From Halosolutus gelatinilyticus (GTDB lineage: Archaea; Halobacteriota; Halobacteria; Halobacteriales; Natrialbaceae): 64,000 nt of DNA. Of the stretch, positions 1 through 8,998 are shown piece by piece; position 1 is the stretch's first letter, and the number at the start of each line of letters is the position of its first letter. The position numbers were made by a program, and so were the translations under genes. The DNA lies in NCBI RefSeq assembly GCF_023028105.1, contig NZ_CP095491.1:868001-932000 (forward strand), written 5' to 3'. Below the pieces are notes generated by a model. The model was not told the DNA's origin, searched no databases, and was given only the letters and a program-made list of their open reading frames with translations.

Positions 1-360
1 GCGCCCGTCCGAATCGAGGACGGTCGGGAGTACTGGGAAGTCTGTTTCGCCGGCGATCGGGACGAAATCGAGACCGCGATCGACGGCGTTCGCGCCGACA
101 GCGGCGCCGAAGTCTCGGTCGAAACCATCACGAGCACGCCTGCGGGGGAATCCGAGCGCAAGCGGCGAATGGATGCGCTCACCGGCACCCAGCGCCGGGT
201 GTTCGAACTCGCGCGCAAACGGGGGTACTACCAGTGGCCCCGCGGCGTCTCGACCCGCGAACTCGCGAGCGAACTCGACATCTCCAAGACGACGCTGCTC
301 GACCACCTGCGAAAGGCCGAGTCGAAACTCCTCGATCCCGACGGCGTCGGCCCCGCGTGA
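1..360 (+). CDS. Bat-type helix-turn-helix regulator, 3' end only
   Basis: The frame is open from the window edge to the TGA at 358-360, giving the last 119 residues of a protein that starts outside the window. The C-terminus holds a helix-turn-helix of the bacterio-opsin activator (HTH_10) type: an aromatic/basic stretch (RKRGYYQWPRG) followed by STRELASELDISKTTLLDHLRKAE, split here around the two helices. In this haloarchaeal family the HTH sits at the very C-terminus after GAF/PAS-like sensor regions, which agrees with a long missing N-terminus. It is probably a DNA-binding transcription regulator; target and signal cannot be read. An in-frame ATG at 169 would make only a 63-residue HTH and is not the likely start, because coding character continues upstream. 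Confidence 0.8.
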   Translation, partial: APVRIEDGREYWEVCFAGDRDEIETAIDGVRADSGAEVSVETITSTPAGESERKRRMDALTGTQRRVFELARKRGYYQWPRGVSTRELASELDISKTTLLDHLRKAESKLLDPDGVGPA

Positions 361-361
361 T

Positions 362-1195
362 CTAGCTCAGCACGGCTCGAAGGGCGAACAGGGCGTTCTC
401 CTTGCGTTCGCGCACTCGGCGGTAGAAGTAGGACAGCCACTTCGGCCCGTACGGGACGTACTGGTACACGTCGTGGTCCGCGGCGAGGTCGCGCTGGGCG
501 TCCTCGCGAACGCCCATGAGTAGCTGAAACTCGAAGGAAGCGTCGTGCTCCGCGGCGAGTCGCTCGACGTACTCGATCACCTCGGGATCGTGGCTGCCGA
601 CGGCGATGCCGCCGTCGAACGTCTCGAAGGCGACCGCGAGCAGGTCGCGGTAGGCCTCGTTCACCCGTTCTTTCTTCTTGTACGCGACGCTCGCCGGTTC
701 GTCGTACGCGCCCTTGACGAACCGTACCTTCCCGGGGACGCCCGCCAGTCGCTCGGCGTCCTCACGCGTTCGCTTCAGGTTCGCCTGGACGCAGACGCCG
801 ACGTTTCCGTCGGTCTTGCGCGCGTGGTGTACGAACGCGTCGAGCGTGACGTCCGTCGTCGTGTGGTCTTCCATGTCGATCCAGACGAAAACGTCGCGTT
901 CGGTCCCCGCCTCGACGATCCGATCGAGGTGGGACAGGAAGACGTCGTCGCCGAGGTCGAGACCGATCTGCGAGGGTTTCACCGAGACGCAACAGTCGAG
1001 ATCGTTCCTATCGATCGCTTCGATCAGTTCGACGTAGGCGTCGGCGTCGGCGGCAGCCTCGGCCGGATCGTCGTAGTGTTCGCCGAGCAGGTTCAGAATT
1101 CCCGCGACGCCGTCCCCGTTGAGGGTTTCGACGTGCGACAGCGCCCCCGCCTGGTCCTCGGCGGCGACGAAATCGTTCGCGACTGGAAGGAGCAT
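362..1195 (-). CDS. proline dehydrogenase
   Basis: A 277-residue protein resembling the monofunctional proline dehydrogenase of haloarchaea: FAD-dependent oxidation of proline to pyrroline-5-carboxylate, passing electrons to the membrane quinone pool. Visible family signs are the start MLLPVANDFVAAE, GILNLLGEHY near residues 32-41, the barrel segments SVKPSQIGLD and FVWIDMEDH, VRFVKGAYDEP, and the C-terminal YVPYGPKWLSYFYRR, whose paired arginines contact the substrate carboxylate in this family. The frame is open further upstream (to 1387), but that extension is arginine-rich and unlike the family, so the ATG at 1195 is chosen. No P5C dehydrogenase gene is adjacent; the aldehyde dehydrogenase at 54744 is of uncertain substrate. 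Confidence 0.88.
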   Translation of the reverse strand: MLLPVANDFVAAEDQAGALSHVETLNGDGVAGILNLLGEHYDDPAEAAADADAYVELIEAIDRNDLDCCVSVKPSQIGLDLGDDVFLSHLDRIVEAGTERDVFVWIDMEDHTTTDVTLDAFVHHARKTDGNVGVCVQANLKRTREDAERLAGVPGKVRFVKGAYDEPASVAYKKKERVNEAYRDLLAVAFETFDGGIAVGSHDPEVIEYVERLAAEHDASFEFQLLMGVREDAQRDLAADHDVYQYVPYGPKWLSYFYRRVRERKENALFALRAVLS

Positions 1196-1512
1196 GGGGA
1201 GACGATCGTACCGAGAGCGGGTAAACGGACACCCGACCATAGACGCCTTCGCGACGGCATCGCGGACTCGCCCCAGCCGCAAGCGGGACAGATGAGGCGG
1301 CCGCCGCCGGTGATCATGGTCGTTCCGCGCTTCAGACAGCCGATCGCGTCGGGTAGTGAGTTGTGGTCGGTCATCAGTGGGTGCCACCCGCGGTCGGATC
1401 GGGTGACGTACCAGAGAGTCAGCGGCGCGACGAGCATAGATCGCGCCCCCACCATGGGCGGGGGCGCTGACGAACGACCGCGAGAAATCCGGGCGGGATC
1501 GGCGCGCGCCGA
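1196..1512. other. intergenic stretch with one doubtful small ORF
   Basis: This gap lies between the proline dehydrogenase start and the uvrA stop. On the minus strand a frame running 1374 to 1093 begins MTDHNSLPDAIGC and contains a single CPACGW motif like half of a zinc ribbon. It overlaps the proline dehydrogenase start by about 100 bases and then loses protein-like character. It may be a remnant of a small zinc-ribbon gene or chance. No promoter, tRNA or strong palindrome was recognised. Confidence 0.3.
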
Positions 1513-4476
1513 TCAGTCGTCGTCCATCGGCGCCGTCACGGGCTCGACGCGCTCGCCGCGCGGGCCGTCGAGGTCGACGTCCGGGAGCAGGTCGCGGAGA
1601 TACCGCCCGGTGTGAGAGTCCTCGAGCCGCGCGACGTCCTCGGGCGTGCCGGTTGCGACGACCTCGCCGCCGTTCTCGCCGCCCTCGGGGCCGAGGTCGA
1701 TGACCCGATCGGCGTTCTTCACGAGGTCGAGTTCGTGCTCGATGACGACGACGGTGTTGCCGTTGTCGGTCAGCCGGTGGAGCACCTCGATGAGCTTGCG
1801 CTCGTCCTCGTGGTGCAGTCCCGTGGTGGGTTCGTCGAGCAGGTAGAGCGTCTCGCCGGAGTCTTTCTTCCCTAACTCCTCGGCGAGTTTGATGCGCTGG
1901 GCCTCGCCGCCGGAGAGCGTCGTCGAGGGTTGGCCGAGCGTCATGTAGTCGAGGCCGACGTCCTTCAGGAGCTTCAGGCGACGCCGGATCTGCGAGTTCG
2001 ACTCGAAGAACTCGTAGGCCTCGCTAACCTCCATGCCGAGAACGTCCGAGATCGTCTTCCCCTTGTAGGTGACGTCCAGGGTAGCGTCGTTGTAGCGGGC
2101 ACCGTCGCACTCCTCGCAGGGGACGTACACGTCCGAGAGGAAGTTCATCTCGATCTTCACCGTTCCCTGCCCGCCACACTCCTCGCAGCGGCCGCCCTTG
2201 ACGTTGAAGGAGAACCGGCCCCTCTCGTAGCCGCGCTGTTTGGCGAGTTTGGTCTCGGCGAACAGTTCGCGGATGTAGTCGAAGACGCCGGTGTACGTGG
2301 CCGGATTGGAGCGGGGCGTCCGGCCGATCGGCGACTGGTCGATCAGGCGGACGGTTTCGATCTGATCGAGGCCCTCGATCGCGTCGTGGTCGCCGGGGAT
2401 GACCGACGTGTTGTCGTTCATCTCGCGCGCGAGGCCCTTGTAGAGCACCTCGTGCATGAGCGTCGACTTGCCCGAACCCGAGACGCCGGTGATCGCCGTG
2501 AAACAGCCCAGCGGGAGATCCACGTCGAGGTTATCGAGGTTGTGCTGGCGGGCGCCTCGAATCGTCAGCGCGCCCTCGGGGTCGCGGCGTTCGTCGGGCA
2601 CGGGGATCTGCTTCCGGCCGGAGAGGTAGTCGCCGGTCAGCGAGTCCTCGCAGGCCTTGACATCCTCGACGGGGCCGTTGACGACGACCTCGCCGCCGCG
2701 CTTGCCCGGACCGGGACCCATGTCGATGACGTTGTCAGCGCGGCGCATCGTCTCCTCGTCGTGTTCGACGACCAGCAGGGTGTTCCCGAGGTCCCGAAGC
2801 TCCTCGAGAGTGTCCAGCAGGCGATCGTTGTCCCGCTGGTGGAGCCCGATCGACGGCTCGTCGAGCACGTAGAGGACGCCCACGAGGCCGGAGCCGATCT
2901 GCGTCGCGAGTCGAATGCGCTGGCTCTCCCCGCCGGAGAGCGTGGAGGCCTCCCGATCGAGCGTGAGGTACTCGAGACCCACTTCGCACATGAACCCGAG
3001 GCGGGCGCGGATCTCCTTCAAGATTTCCTCGGCGATCACCTTCTCGCGTTCGGTGAAGTTGGCTTCGAGCGACTCGAAGTGCGCCAGGGCGTCGCCGATG
3101 CTCATCGCGTTGATCTCGGTGATGGAGGTGCCGTCGACGAGCACGGCCCGAGAGGCGGGCTTGAGGCGGGTGCCGTCGCAGGCTGGACACTCGGTAACGG
3201 ACATGTAGTCCTCGATGTGTTCACGGGTCGAGTCCGAGTCCGTCTCGAGGTAGCGCCGATCGAGGTTCGGGATAACGCCCTCGAAGCGCTTGCGCTTCCG
3301 TCGAGTACCGTTCTTGGTGTGGCGCTTGAACGTGACCTTCTCGCCGGTGCCGTAGAGGAACGCGTGCTGGATCTCCTCGTCGACGTCCTCGAACGGGGTC
3401 GAGAGCGAGACGTCGAAGTGCTCGGCGACCGCGTCGAGCCGGGTCTGGTAGTACGATCGGTTGTAGCTCCAGGGCTCGAAGACGTGCTTGAGCGGCTTCG
3501 AGGGGTCCTGAATCACGAGGTCCTCGTCGACCTCCTTGGTCTCGCCCAGCCCCTCGCACTCGGGACAGGCGCCGTGGGGCGAGTTAAAGGAGAAACTACG
3601 GGTCTCGATCTCCGGGACGTCGATCCCGCAGTGCGTGCAGGCGAGGTCCTTCGAGAACTCGACGACGAACCGATCGTCTTCCTCCCGCTCGTCGCCGAGC
3701 GCGCCCGTCCGGCGGGCCTCCTCGCCGAGATCCGCGGCGACGTCTTCGGGCGCGTCCGGCAGGATGACCTTCAGGACGCCCTCGGCCTCGTCGAGCGCGG
3801 TCTCGACGCTGTCGATGATCCGCGGCCGATCCTCGACGGAAACCTTGACGCGATCGACGATCACGTCGATCGTGTGGTCGAAGTTCTCGTCCAGGTCGGG
3901 TTTCTCCAGGGTGAGGTCGTGTTCCTCACCGTCGACCTCCACGCGGGCGTAGCCCTCAGAGACGAGTTCGTCGAACAGGTCCTCGAAGGCGCCCTTCTGG
4001 TCGCGGACGACCGGCGCCGCGAGTTTAGCCTTCGTCCCCTCGGGGAGGTCGAGGATGCGCTCGACCATGTTCTGTGCCGACTGCTCGCCGACCTCGCGGC
4101 CACATTCGGGACAGTGGGGCGTGCCGACGCGCGCGTAGAGCAGTCGGAGGTAGTCGTGGAGTTCCGTCACCGTCCCGACGGTCGATCGGGGATTGTTCGC
4201 CGCGTTCTTCTGATCGATCGAAATCGCGGGCGAGAGGCCGTCGACGGACTCGACCTGCGGCTTGTCCATCTGGCCGAGGAAGTTCCGGGCGTACGCGGAG
4301 AGGCTCTCGATGTACCGGCGCTGCCCTTCGGCGTAGATGGTCTCGAACGCGAGCGAGGACTTGCCCGATCCCGAGAGGCCGGTGACGACGGTGAACTCCT
4401 CTCGGGGAATCGAGACGTCGAGGTCCTTGAGGTTGTGCTCCTCCGCCCCTCGCACCTCGATGTAGTCTTTGCTCAT
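1513..4476 (-). CDS. uvrA: excinuclease ABC subunit A (UvrA)
   Basis: A 987-residue DNA-damage recognition ATPase of nucleotide excision repair, which works with UvrB and UvrC. The two ABC modules are plain: first Walker A GLSGSGKS at residues 33-40, second GVSGSGKS in the C-terminal half, and each half has an LSGGE signature and an LDEP Walker B. Zinc modules are shown by CPECGREV, CTHCGID...CPECEG, CPACDG and CEECGGQG...CEECDG. Length is close to bacterial UvrA (about 940) plus an acidic haloarchaeal tail (residues 970-987). The ATG at 4476 starts MSKDYIEVRGAEEHN, the usual N-terminus. uvrB and uvrC are not in the window. Confidence 0.97.
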   Translation of the reverse strand: MSKDYIEVRGAEEHNLKDLDVSIPREEFTVVTGLSGSGKSSLAFETIYAEGQRRYIESLSAYARNFLGQMDKPQVESVDGLSPAISIDQKNAANNPRSTVGTVTELHDYLRLLYARVGTPHCPECGREVGEQSAQNMVERILDLPEGTKAKLAAPVVRDQKGAFEDLFDELVSEGYARVEVDGEEHDLTLEKPDLDENFDHTIDVIVDRVKVSVEDRPRIIDSVETALDEAEGVLKVILPDAPEDVAADLGEEARRTGALGDEREEDDRFVVEFSKDLACTHCGIDVPEIETRSFSFNSPHGACPECEGLGETKEVDEDLVIQDPSKPLKHVFEPWSYNRSYYQTRLDAVAEHFDVSLSTPFEDVDEEIQHAFLYGTGEKVTFKRHTKNGTRRKRKRFEGVIPNLDRRYLETDSDSTREHIEDYMSVTECPACDGTRLKPASRAVLVDGTSITEINAMSIGDALAHFESLEANFTEREKVIAEEILKEIRARLGFMCEVGLEYLTLDREASTLSGGESQRIRLATQIGSGLVGVLYVLDEPSIGLHQRDNDRLLDTLEELRDLGNTLLVVEHDEETMRRADNVIDMGPGPGKRGGEVVVNGPVEDVKACEDSLTGDYLSGRKQIPVPDERRDPEGALTIRGARQHNLDNLDVDLPLGCFTAITGVSGSGKSTLMHEVLYKGLAREMNDNTSVIPGDHDAIEGLDQIETVRLIDQSPIGRTPRSNPATYTGVFDYIRELFAETKLAKQRGYERGRFSFNVKGGRCEECGGQGTVKIEMNFLSDVYVPCEECDGARYNDATLDVTYKGKTISDVLGMEVSEAYEFFESNSQIRRRLKLLKDVGLDYMTLGQPSTTLSGGEAQRIKLAEELGKKDSGETLYLLDEPTTGLHHEDERKLIEVLHRLTDNGNTVVVIEHELDLVKNADRVIDLGPEGGENGGEVVATGTPEDVARLEDSHTGRYLRDLLPDVDLDGPRGERVEPVTAPMDDD

Positions 4477-4666
4477 GATAGTGTAACTGAAATGGTGGGT
4501 GGTGGCGATCCGGTCGGTGGGCGATCCATCGTAGTTGAGTCAGTGGCCGGAACGACTTAACGAGTCTGAAAGGCGGATAGCATGCTGTTTGCTAGCAAAT
4601 TTCTGTGATCGGGTTCGATCGATCGGACACGGGGTAGATGTGCCCAGTAATCAAATAGTTGTGACT

Positions 4667-4828
4667 ACCACGAAAGCCCCTCCCGTGTCGGCTGATCGGG
4701 ATGCCACCGTGGGTGGGAATGAAAGGAGCTGCCGTGCTCGGCGAACCCGGCGGACCCAAGCACCGCAGGACGAAGTCCGAGGAGCGCAGGGAGGCCTGGG
4801 AGTCGAGCGCGGCAGGGGCTTTCGTGGT
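4667..4828. repeat. inverted-repeat-bounded hairpin element, copy 1
   Basis: This element sits in the 546-base gap between uvrA and mutL. Its ends are near-perfect inverted repeats: accacgaaagcccctcccg (4667-4685) and the complement of 4810-4828 agree at 18 of 19 positions. Inside is a core (4711-4823) with ggtggg then gaaaggagc, an 11-base arm (4730-4740) complementary at 10 of 11 positions to 4804-4814, and ggggctttc (4815-4823). The same core design recurs at 48052-48140 in the other orientation with a different stem sequence. The rest of the gap (4477-4666 and 4829-5022) shows no credible gene. It must hold the divergent promoters of uvrA and mutL, but I cannot place them with confidence. 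Confidence 0.65.
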
Positions 4829-5022
4829 GTTTTCAGTGGTTATAGGGACCCACTTCGAGTGAGCGCATATGAACGCGCCGCCAAACACGCGTAAGACCTA
4901 ACCAGCCGCTGTGGCTATGGAGTAACGAAGAATCGGACGGGGCCCCGTCCCGCGAGGGCGCCGCGATCGATGTCACCGCGATCGATCCCAACCCACCAGC
5001 AGACCGCCACACCCGAGAAATA

Positions 5023-7206
5023 ATGAGCGAGGACACCACACCCGAGGCGACCGAGATTCACGAGTTGGACGAGGACACCGTCGCCCGCATCGCCGCGGGC
5101 GAGGTGGTCGAGCGGCCCGCGAGCGCCGTGAAGGAACTCGTCGAGAACAGCGTAGACGCCGGCGCGGAGACGATCGACGTCACCGTCGAGGCGGGCGGCA
5201 CCGAGTCGATCCGGGTCGCCGACGACGGGCGCGGGATGAGCGAGGCGGACGTCCGCGCGGCCGTCCGCCAGCACACGACCAGCAAGATCGCCGGCCTCGA
5301 AGACCTCGAGAAGGGCGTCGCCACCCTCGGGTTCCGCGGCGAGGCGCTGCACACGATCGGCTCCGTCTCGCGGCTGACCGTTCGATCGCGGCCCCGCGAC
5401 GGGGCCGGCGCGGGGACGGAACTCGTCTACGAGGGCGGCGACGTAGTCTCGGTCGAACCCGCGGGCTGTCCGACGGGGACGATCGTCGAGGTCGAGGACC
5501 TCTTCTACAACACTCCGGCCCGACGGAAGTTCCTCAAAACGACCGCGACGGAGTTCGCCCACGTCAACCGGGTCGTCACGCGCTACGCGCTGGCGAATCC
5601 CGACGTCGCGGTCTCGCTGACCCACGACGGCCGCGAGGTGTTCGCCACGACGGGCCAGGGCGACCTGCAGGCCGCGGTCCTCGCGGTCTACGGCCGCGAG
5701 GTCGCGTCGGCGATGATCCCGGTCCAGGCCGACGGGGAAGAACTCCCGCCGGGGCCGCTCGAATCGATCTCGGGGGTCGTCTCCCATCCCGAGACGAACC
5801 GATCGAGCCGAGAGTACCTCGCGACCTACGTCAACGGGCGCGCCGTGACCGCCGACGCGATCCGCGAGGGGATCATGGGCGCCTACGGCACGCAACTCGG
5901 GAGCGATCGCTACCCGTTCGTCGTCCTCTTTCTCGACGTGCCCGGCGACGCGGTGGACGTGAACGTCCACCCGCGCAAGCGCGAAGTCCGGTTCGACGAC
6001 GACGACGCCGTCCGCCGCCAGGTCGACGCCGCGGTCGAGGCCGCACTGCTCGACCACGGCCTCCTGCGATCGCGCGCACCCCGCGGTCGATCGGCGCCCG
6101 GCGAGGCTCGTCTCGAACCCGGAACGCTGGACGAGACGGCGGGCCGATCGGACGCGGACGACGGGATCGACACCGCCGAGACGTCGACCGATCGCGAAGC
6201 GACCGAGCGACCGAGCGATCGCGAAGCGGACCGATCGAGCGGGATCGAGACGTCGTCGTCCCCTCCGACGGAGCCGCTCGACGATCCGGCGACAGGAGAA
6301 CCGGGTCACTCTACCGATCCGGGCGAAACCGGATCCGCGGAGCCCGCGGAACCGGGCGACGATCGGATCCGCGACGAGCCGACGGCCCGTTCTCCGTCCG
6401 ACTCCCCGGCGAACGCGACGGGGGCGACCCCCGGTACCGAAGAGCCGACGCCGGTCGAGGGCGAATCCGACTCCGATCACACCCACGCGCCCGATCGCCC
6501 CCGCGAGTTCGACGCCGACGCCGATCGGAAGTTCGACGGACCGAGCGAACAGCGAACGCTCGCGGGCGAGGTGGCGACGGGCGACGAGACCGAGTTCGAG
6601 TCGCTGCCGCCGCTGCGCGTGCTCGGCCAGGTGCGGGATACCTACCTCGTCTGCGAGGCGCCGGACGGCCTCGCGCTGATCGACCAGCACGCCGCCGACG
6701 AGCGGGTCAATTACGAGCGGCTGCGAGACGCATTCGCCGACGATCCCGCCGCGCAGGCGCTCGCCTCACCGGTCGAACTCGAACTGACCGCGATCGAGGC
6801 GGAGGCGTTCGAGAGCTACAAGGCGGCCCTCGAGCGGCTGGGCTTTTACGCCGATCGGGTCGACGATCGGACCGTCGCGGTGACGACGGTGCCGGCGGTG
6901 TTCGCGGAGACGCTCGAACCCGATGCGCTCCGAGACGTCCTCGCGTCGTTCGTCGACGGCGATCGCGAGTCGGGCTCTGAGACGGTCGACGCCCTGGCCG
7001 ACGAGTTCCTGGGCGATCTGGCCTGTTACCCGTCGATCACCGGAAACACGTCGCTGACCGAAGGATCGGTGATCGACCTGTTGGAGGCGCTCGACGGCTG
7101 CGAAAATCCCTACGCCTGCCCGCACGGCCGGCCGGTGATCGTCGAGATCGACGAGGAGGAGATCGAGGATCGGTTCGAGCGGGACTATCCCGGCCACGGC
7201 GGCTGA
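5023..7206 (+). CDS. mutL: DNA mismatch repair protein MutL
   Basis: A 727-residue MutL. The N-terminal GHKL ATPase is intact: ELVENSVDAGA (residues 38-48), DDGRGM (67-72), TSKI (86-89) and GFRGEAL (103-109). Residues about 345-520 form a low-complexity, acidic and Ser/Thr-rich linker, longer than in bacteria. The C-terminal dimerisation domain carries DQHAADERVNYE, which fits the DQHA(X)2E(X)4E endonuclease motif, and ends with the metal-site element ACPHGRP, so it should be a nicking MutL and not the E. coli type that depends on MutH. Start ATG at 5023 gives MSEDTTPEATEIHELDEDTV, leading directly into the ATPase. mutS, often the neighbour in haloarchaea, is not adjacent here. Confidence 0.96.
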   Translation: MSEDTTPEATEIHELDEDTVARIAAGEVVERPASAVKELVENSVDAGAETIDVTVEAGGTESIRVADDGRGMSEADVRAAVRQHTTSKIAGLEDLEKGVATLGFRGEALHTIGSVSRLTVRSRPRDGAGAGTELVYEGGDVVSVEPAGCPTGTIVEVEDLFYNTPARRKFLKTTATEFAHVNRVVTRYALANPDVAVSLTHDGREVFATTGQGDLQAAVLAVYGREVASAMIPVQADGEELPPGPLESISGVVSHPETNRSSREYLATYVNGRAVTADAIREGIMGAYGTQLGSDRYPFVVLFLDVPGDAVDVNVHPRKREVRFDDDDAVRRQVDAAVEAALLDHGLLRSRAPRGRSAPGEARLEPGTLDETAGRSDADDGIDTAETSTDREATERPSDREADRSSGIETSSSPPTEPLDDPATGEPGHSTDPGETGSAEPAEPGDDRIRDEPTARSPSDSPANATGATPGTEEPTPVEGESDSDHTHAPDRPREFDADADRKFDGPSEQRTLAGEVATGDETEFESLPPLRVLGQVRDTYLVCEAPDGLALIDQHAADERVNYERLRDAFADDPAAQALASPVELELTAIEAEAFESYKAALERLGFYADRVDDRTVAVTTVPAVFAETLEPDALRDVLASFVDGDRESGSETVDALADEFLGDLACYPSITGNTSLTEGSVIDLLEALDGCENPYACPHGRPVIVEIDEEEIEDRFERDYPGHGG

Positions 7207-7252
7207 TCGGCGGCGTCACGTCCAGGCGCCGATCGGCGGCGCCGCTTGCGTC

Positions 7253-7471
7253 TCACCGGCGGTCCGTTCGCCGCGTTTCGGTGTGGTTGAACTCGTACCA
7301 GACCCCGACGAGAGCGAGCACGAGGAGGACGAAGAGCCCGCCGAGAACCAGGGTCTCCGGCAATCCGGCCAGTTCCGCTTCGACGAGACCGCCCGCCCAC
7401 CCCGCGATCAGGACGAGCAGACCCGTGGCGGCGATAACGAGGATCATCAGTCGATCGGTCAGTTCACTCAT
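7253..7471 (-). CDS. small two-helix membrane protein
   Basis: A 72-residue protein starting MSELTDRLMILVIAATG at the ATG on 7469-7471. Two hydrophobic helices are visible, about residues 8-28 and 40-58, followed by a short charged tail (EFNHTETRRTDRR). The frame is also open far upstream, but that part is arginine-rich shadow of other genes. It lies convergent to mutL with a 46-base gap. Small membrane proteins of this layout are frequent in haloarchaea without assigned function; none can be proposed here. Confidence 0.7.
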   Translation of the reverse strand: MSELTDRLMILVIAATGLLVLIAGWAGGLVEAELAGLPETLVLGGLFVLLVLALVGVWYEFNHTETRRTDRR

Positions 7472-7596
7472 GGCTCGGCCTATCGCTCCGCCGAGGATAA
7501 CGGCCGAGCCTGCAGTCGAAGCCCGACGTTCGCGGCGCGATCGGGCGCCGGAGCCGCGTCGGTTCCGCACGCCGGAGCGGGGGTCGCGACGGCCGT

Positions 7597-8874
7597 TCAC
7601 TCGGCGCGTTCGCGGCGGTAGAGCCAGATCGAACAGACGAGCGCGATCGCGCCGGCGGCGGTGGCGATTCCGAACGCGATCCGGTAGCCGGTCTCGGTGT
7701 AGACCCGGACGCCGCCGACGAGCTCGCCCGTCCAGTAGGCGTCGAGCGCCCACCCCATCGCCGTGGGGAGCATCGCGGCGCCGAAGAAGCCCGCCCCGTT
7801 GATCGTCCCGGTCGAGATCCCGCTGGCGCTGTTCGGGTGGCGCTCCTTGACGATCGTGTAGCTGAGGACGAAGGTTCCGAGCAACACCCCTGCCACGAAG
7901 AACGACGTTCCGACGACCCACAGCGGCGGGTCGCCGGTCGCGGCGATCGCGCCGAGCGCGAGGACGAACGCGACGGCGCCGACGACCATCAGGTCGACCC
8001 GCCGCCCGAGGCGATCGGAGAGCCAGCCGATCGACGGCGGGCCGACAACGGTGCCGATCCCGCCCAGGAGGGTGAACACGGAGGCGTACGCGACCGAGAC
8101 GCCGTAGGTCTGGACCACGTACGGAACCCCCCAGAGGCCGAACAGCGTGAGGTTCACCCCGGTCGAGCAGAACAGCAGGACGCTGACGACCCAGATGTAG
8201 GGGTCCCGAAGGACGGCCGACAGGTTCCGCCGAAGCTCGGCGTCGGTCAGGGAGGGCTGTCCCGGCACGCCCTCGATCGGTTCGAACCCCGCGTCTTCCG
8301 GCGTGTCGCGGACAACGAGGAAGACCACGACGGAGAAAAGGAGTCCGAAGACGCCGAGGCCGCCGATCGCCGGTCGCCAGCCGACCGCATCGACGGCGAG
8401 TGCAAGCGGCGTGGTCGCGAGCACGCCGCCGATCCCGGAAACCGCGAATCCGAGGCCGCTCATCGTCGCGAACTCGTCGGCGCGATACCAGCTGGCGCTG
8501 AATCGGAGGAGGCAGACGAAGAGCACGCTCCCGCCGAGGCCGACGAGCCCGCGGGCGGCGAGCGCCGCGAGGTAGCCGTCGGCCAGCGCGAACCAGATCG
8601 CGCCGACGTTCATCACGATCCCGCCCGCCGTCGCCGTCCGCCGGGGACCGACCCGATCGGCCAGCACCCCGGTCGGGATCTGCATGGCGGCGTACACCCA
8701 GAAGAACATCGCGTGGAGCGTCCCCAGTTGCGCGCCGGTCGTCCCGAACGCGACCATGAGGTCCGCCGCGAGGACGGCCGAGGAGAGCCGGTTGACGTTC
8801 ACGAGCAGGAAGACGACGCCCAGGACCCCCCAGAGGAGCCACCGTCGCCGGAGCGGATCGCGCCAGAGTCCCAT
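7597..8874 (-). CDS. MFS transporter
   Basis: A 425-residue major facilitator with about 12 hydrophobic segments. The N-terminal half contains DRVGPRRTATAGG, the loop 2-3 signature of MFS, repeated in the C-terminal half as SDRLGRRVDLM. The layout resembles the anion/organic-acid branch (GlpT/NarK/ExuT-like), but substrate residues cannot be judged. The ATG at 8874 (MGLWRDPLRRRWLLWG) is preferred over the in-frame ATG at 9000, because the extra 42 residues are not membrane-like and would overlap the rtcA promoter. It is divergent from rtcA with 124 bases between starts. Confidence 0.88.
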   Translation of the reverse strand: MGLWRDPLRRRWLLWGVLGVVFLLVNVNRLSSAVLAADLMVAFGTTGAQLGTLHAMFFWVYAAMQIPTGVLADRVGPRRTATAGGIVMNVGAIWFALADGYLAALAARGLVGLGGSVLFVCLLRFSASWYRADEFATMSGLGFAVSGIGGVLATTPLALAVDAVGWRPAIGGLGVFGLLFSVVVFLVVRDTPEDAGFEPIEGVPGQPSLTDAELRRNLSAVLRDPYIWVVSVLLFCSTGVNLTLFGLWGVPYVVQTYGVSVAYASVFTLLGGIGTVVGPPSIGWLSDRLGRRVDLMVVGAVAFVLALGAIAATGDPPLWVVGTSFFVAGVLLGTFVLSYTIVKERHPNSASGISTGTINGAGFFGAAMLPTAMGWALDAYWTGELVGGVRVYTETGYRIAFGIATAAGAIALVCSIWLYRRERAE

Positions 8875-8998
8875 TCGTGTTCGTCCCGAGTCGCCGCTCG
8901 ACCACGGAAAGCGTTGCACTAGCGGAAAGGCCGGCCGGGATTCGTCGCCGCCCTCGAATATCGCCACCGGTAGGTCGATCGACTCCGTAGCGATCCCC

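Noticed and set aside
1093-1455. 120-residue minus-strand frame with one CPACGW motif
   Set aside because: It overlaps the proline dehydrogenase start, has only one Cys pair, and loses protein-like sequence after about 50 residues; mentioned only as a possible remnant.
1930-4560. 876-residue open frame antisense to uvrA
   Set aside because: It mirrors uvrA codons in a high-GC genome, has Val/Leu/Arg/Asp monotony and no recognisable domain, while uvrA is certain.
4535-4894. 119-residue plus-strand frame and a 98-residue minus-strand frame between uvrA and mutL
   Set aside because: Both run through the inverted-repeat element and show no conserved pattern; treated as non-coding.
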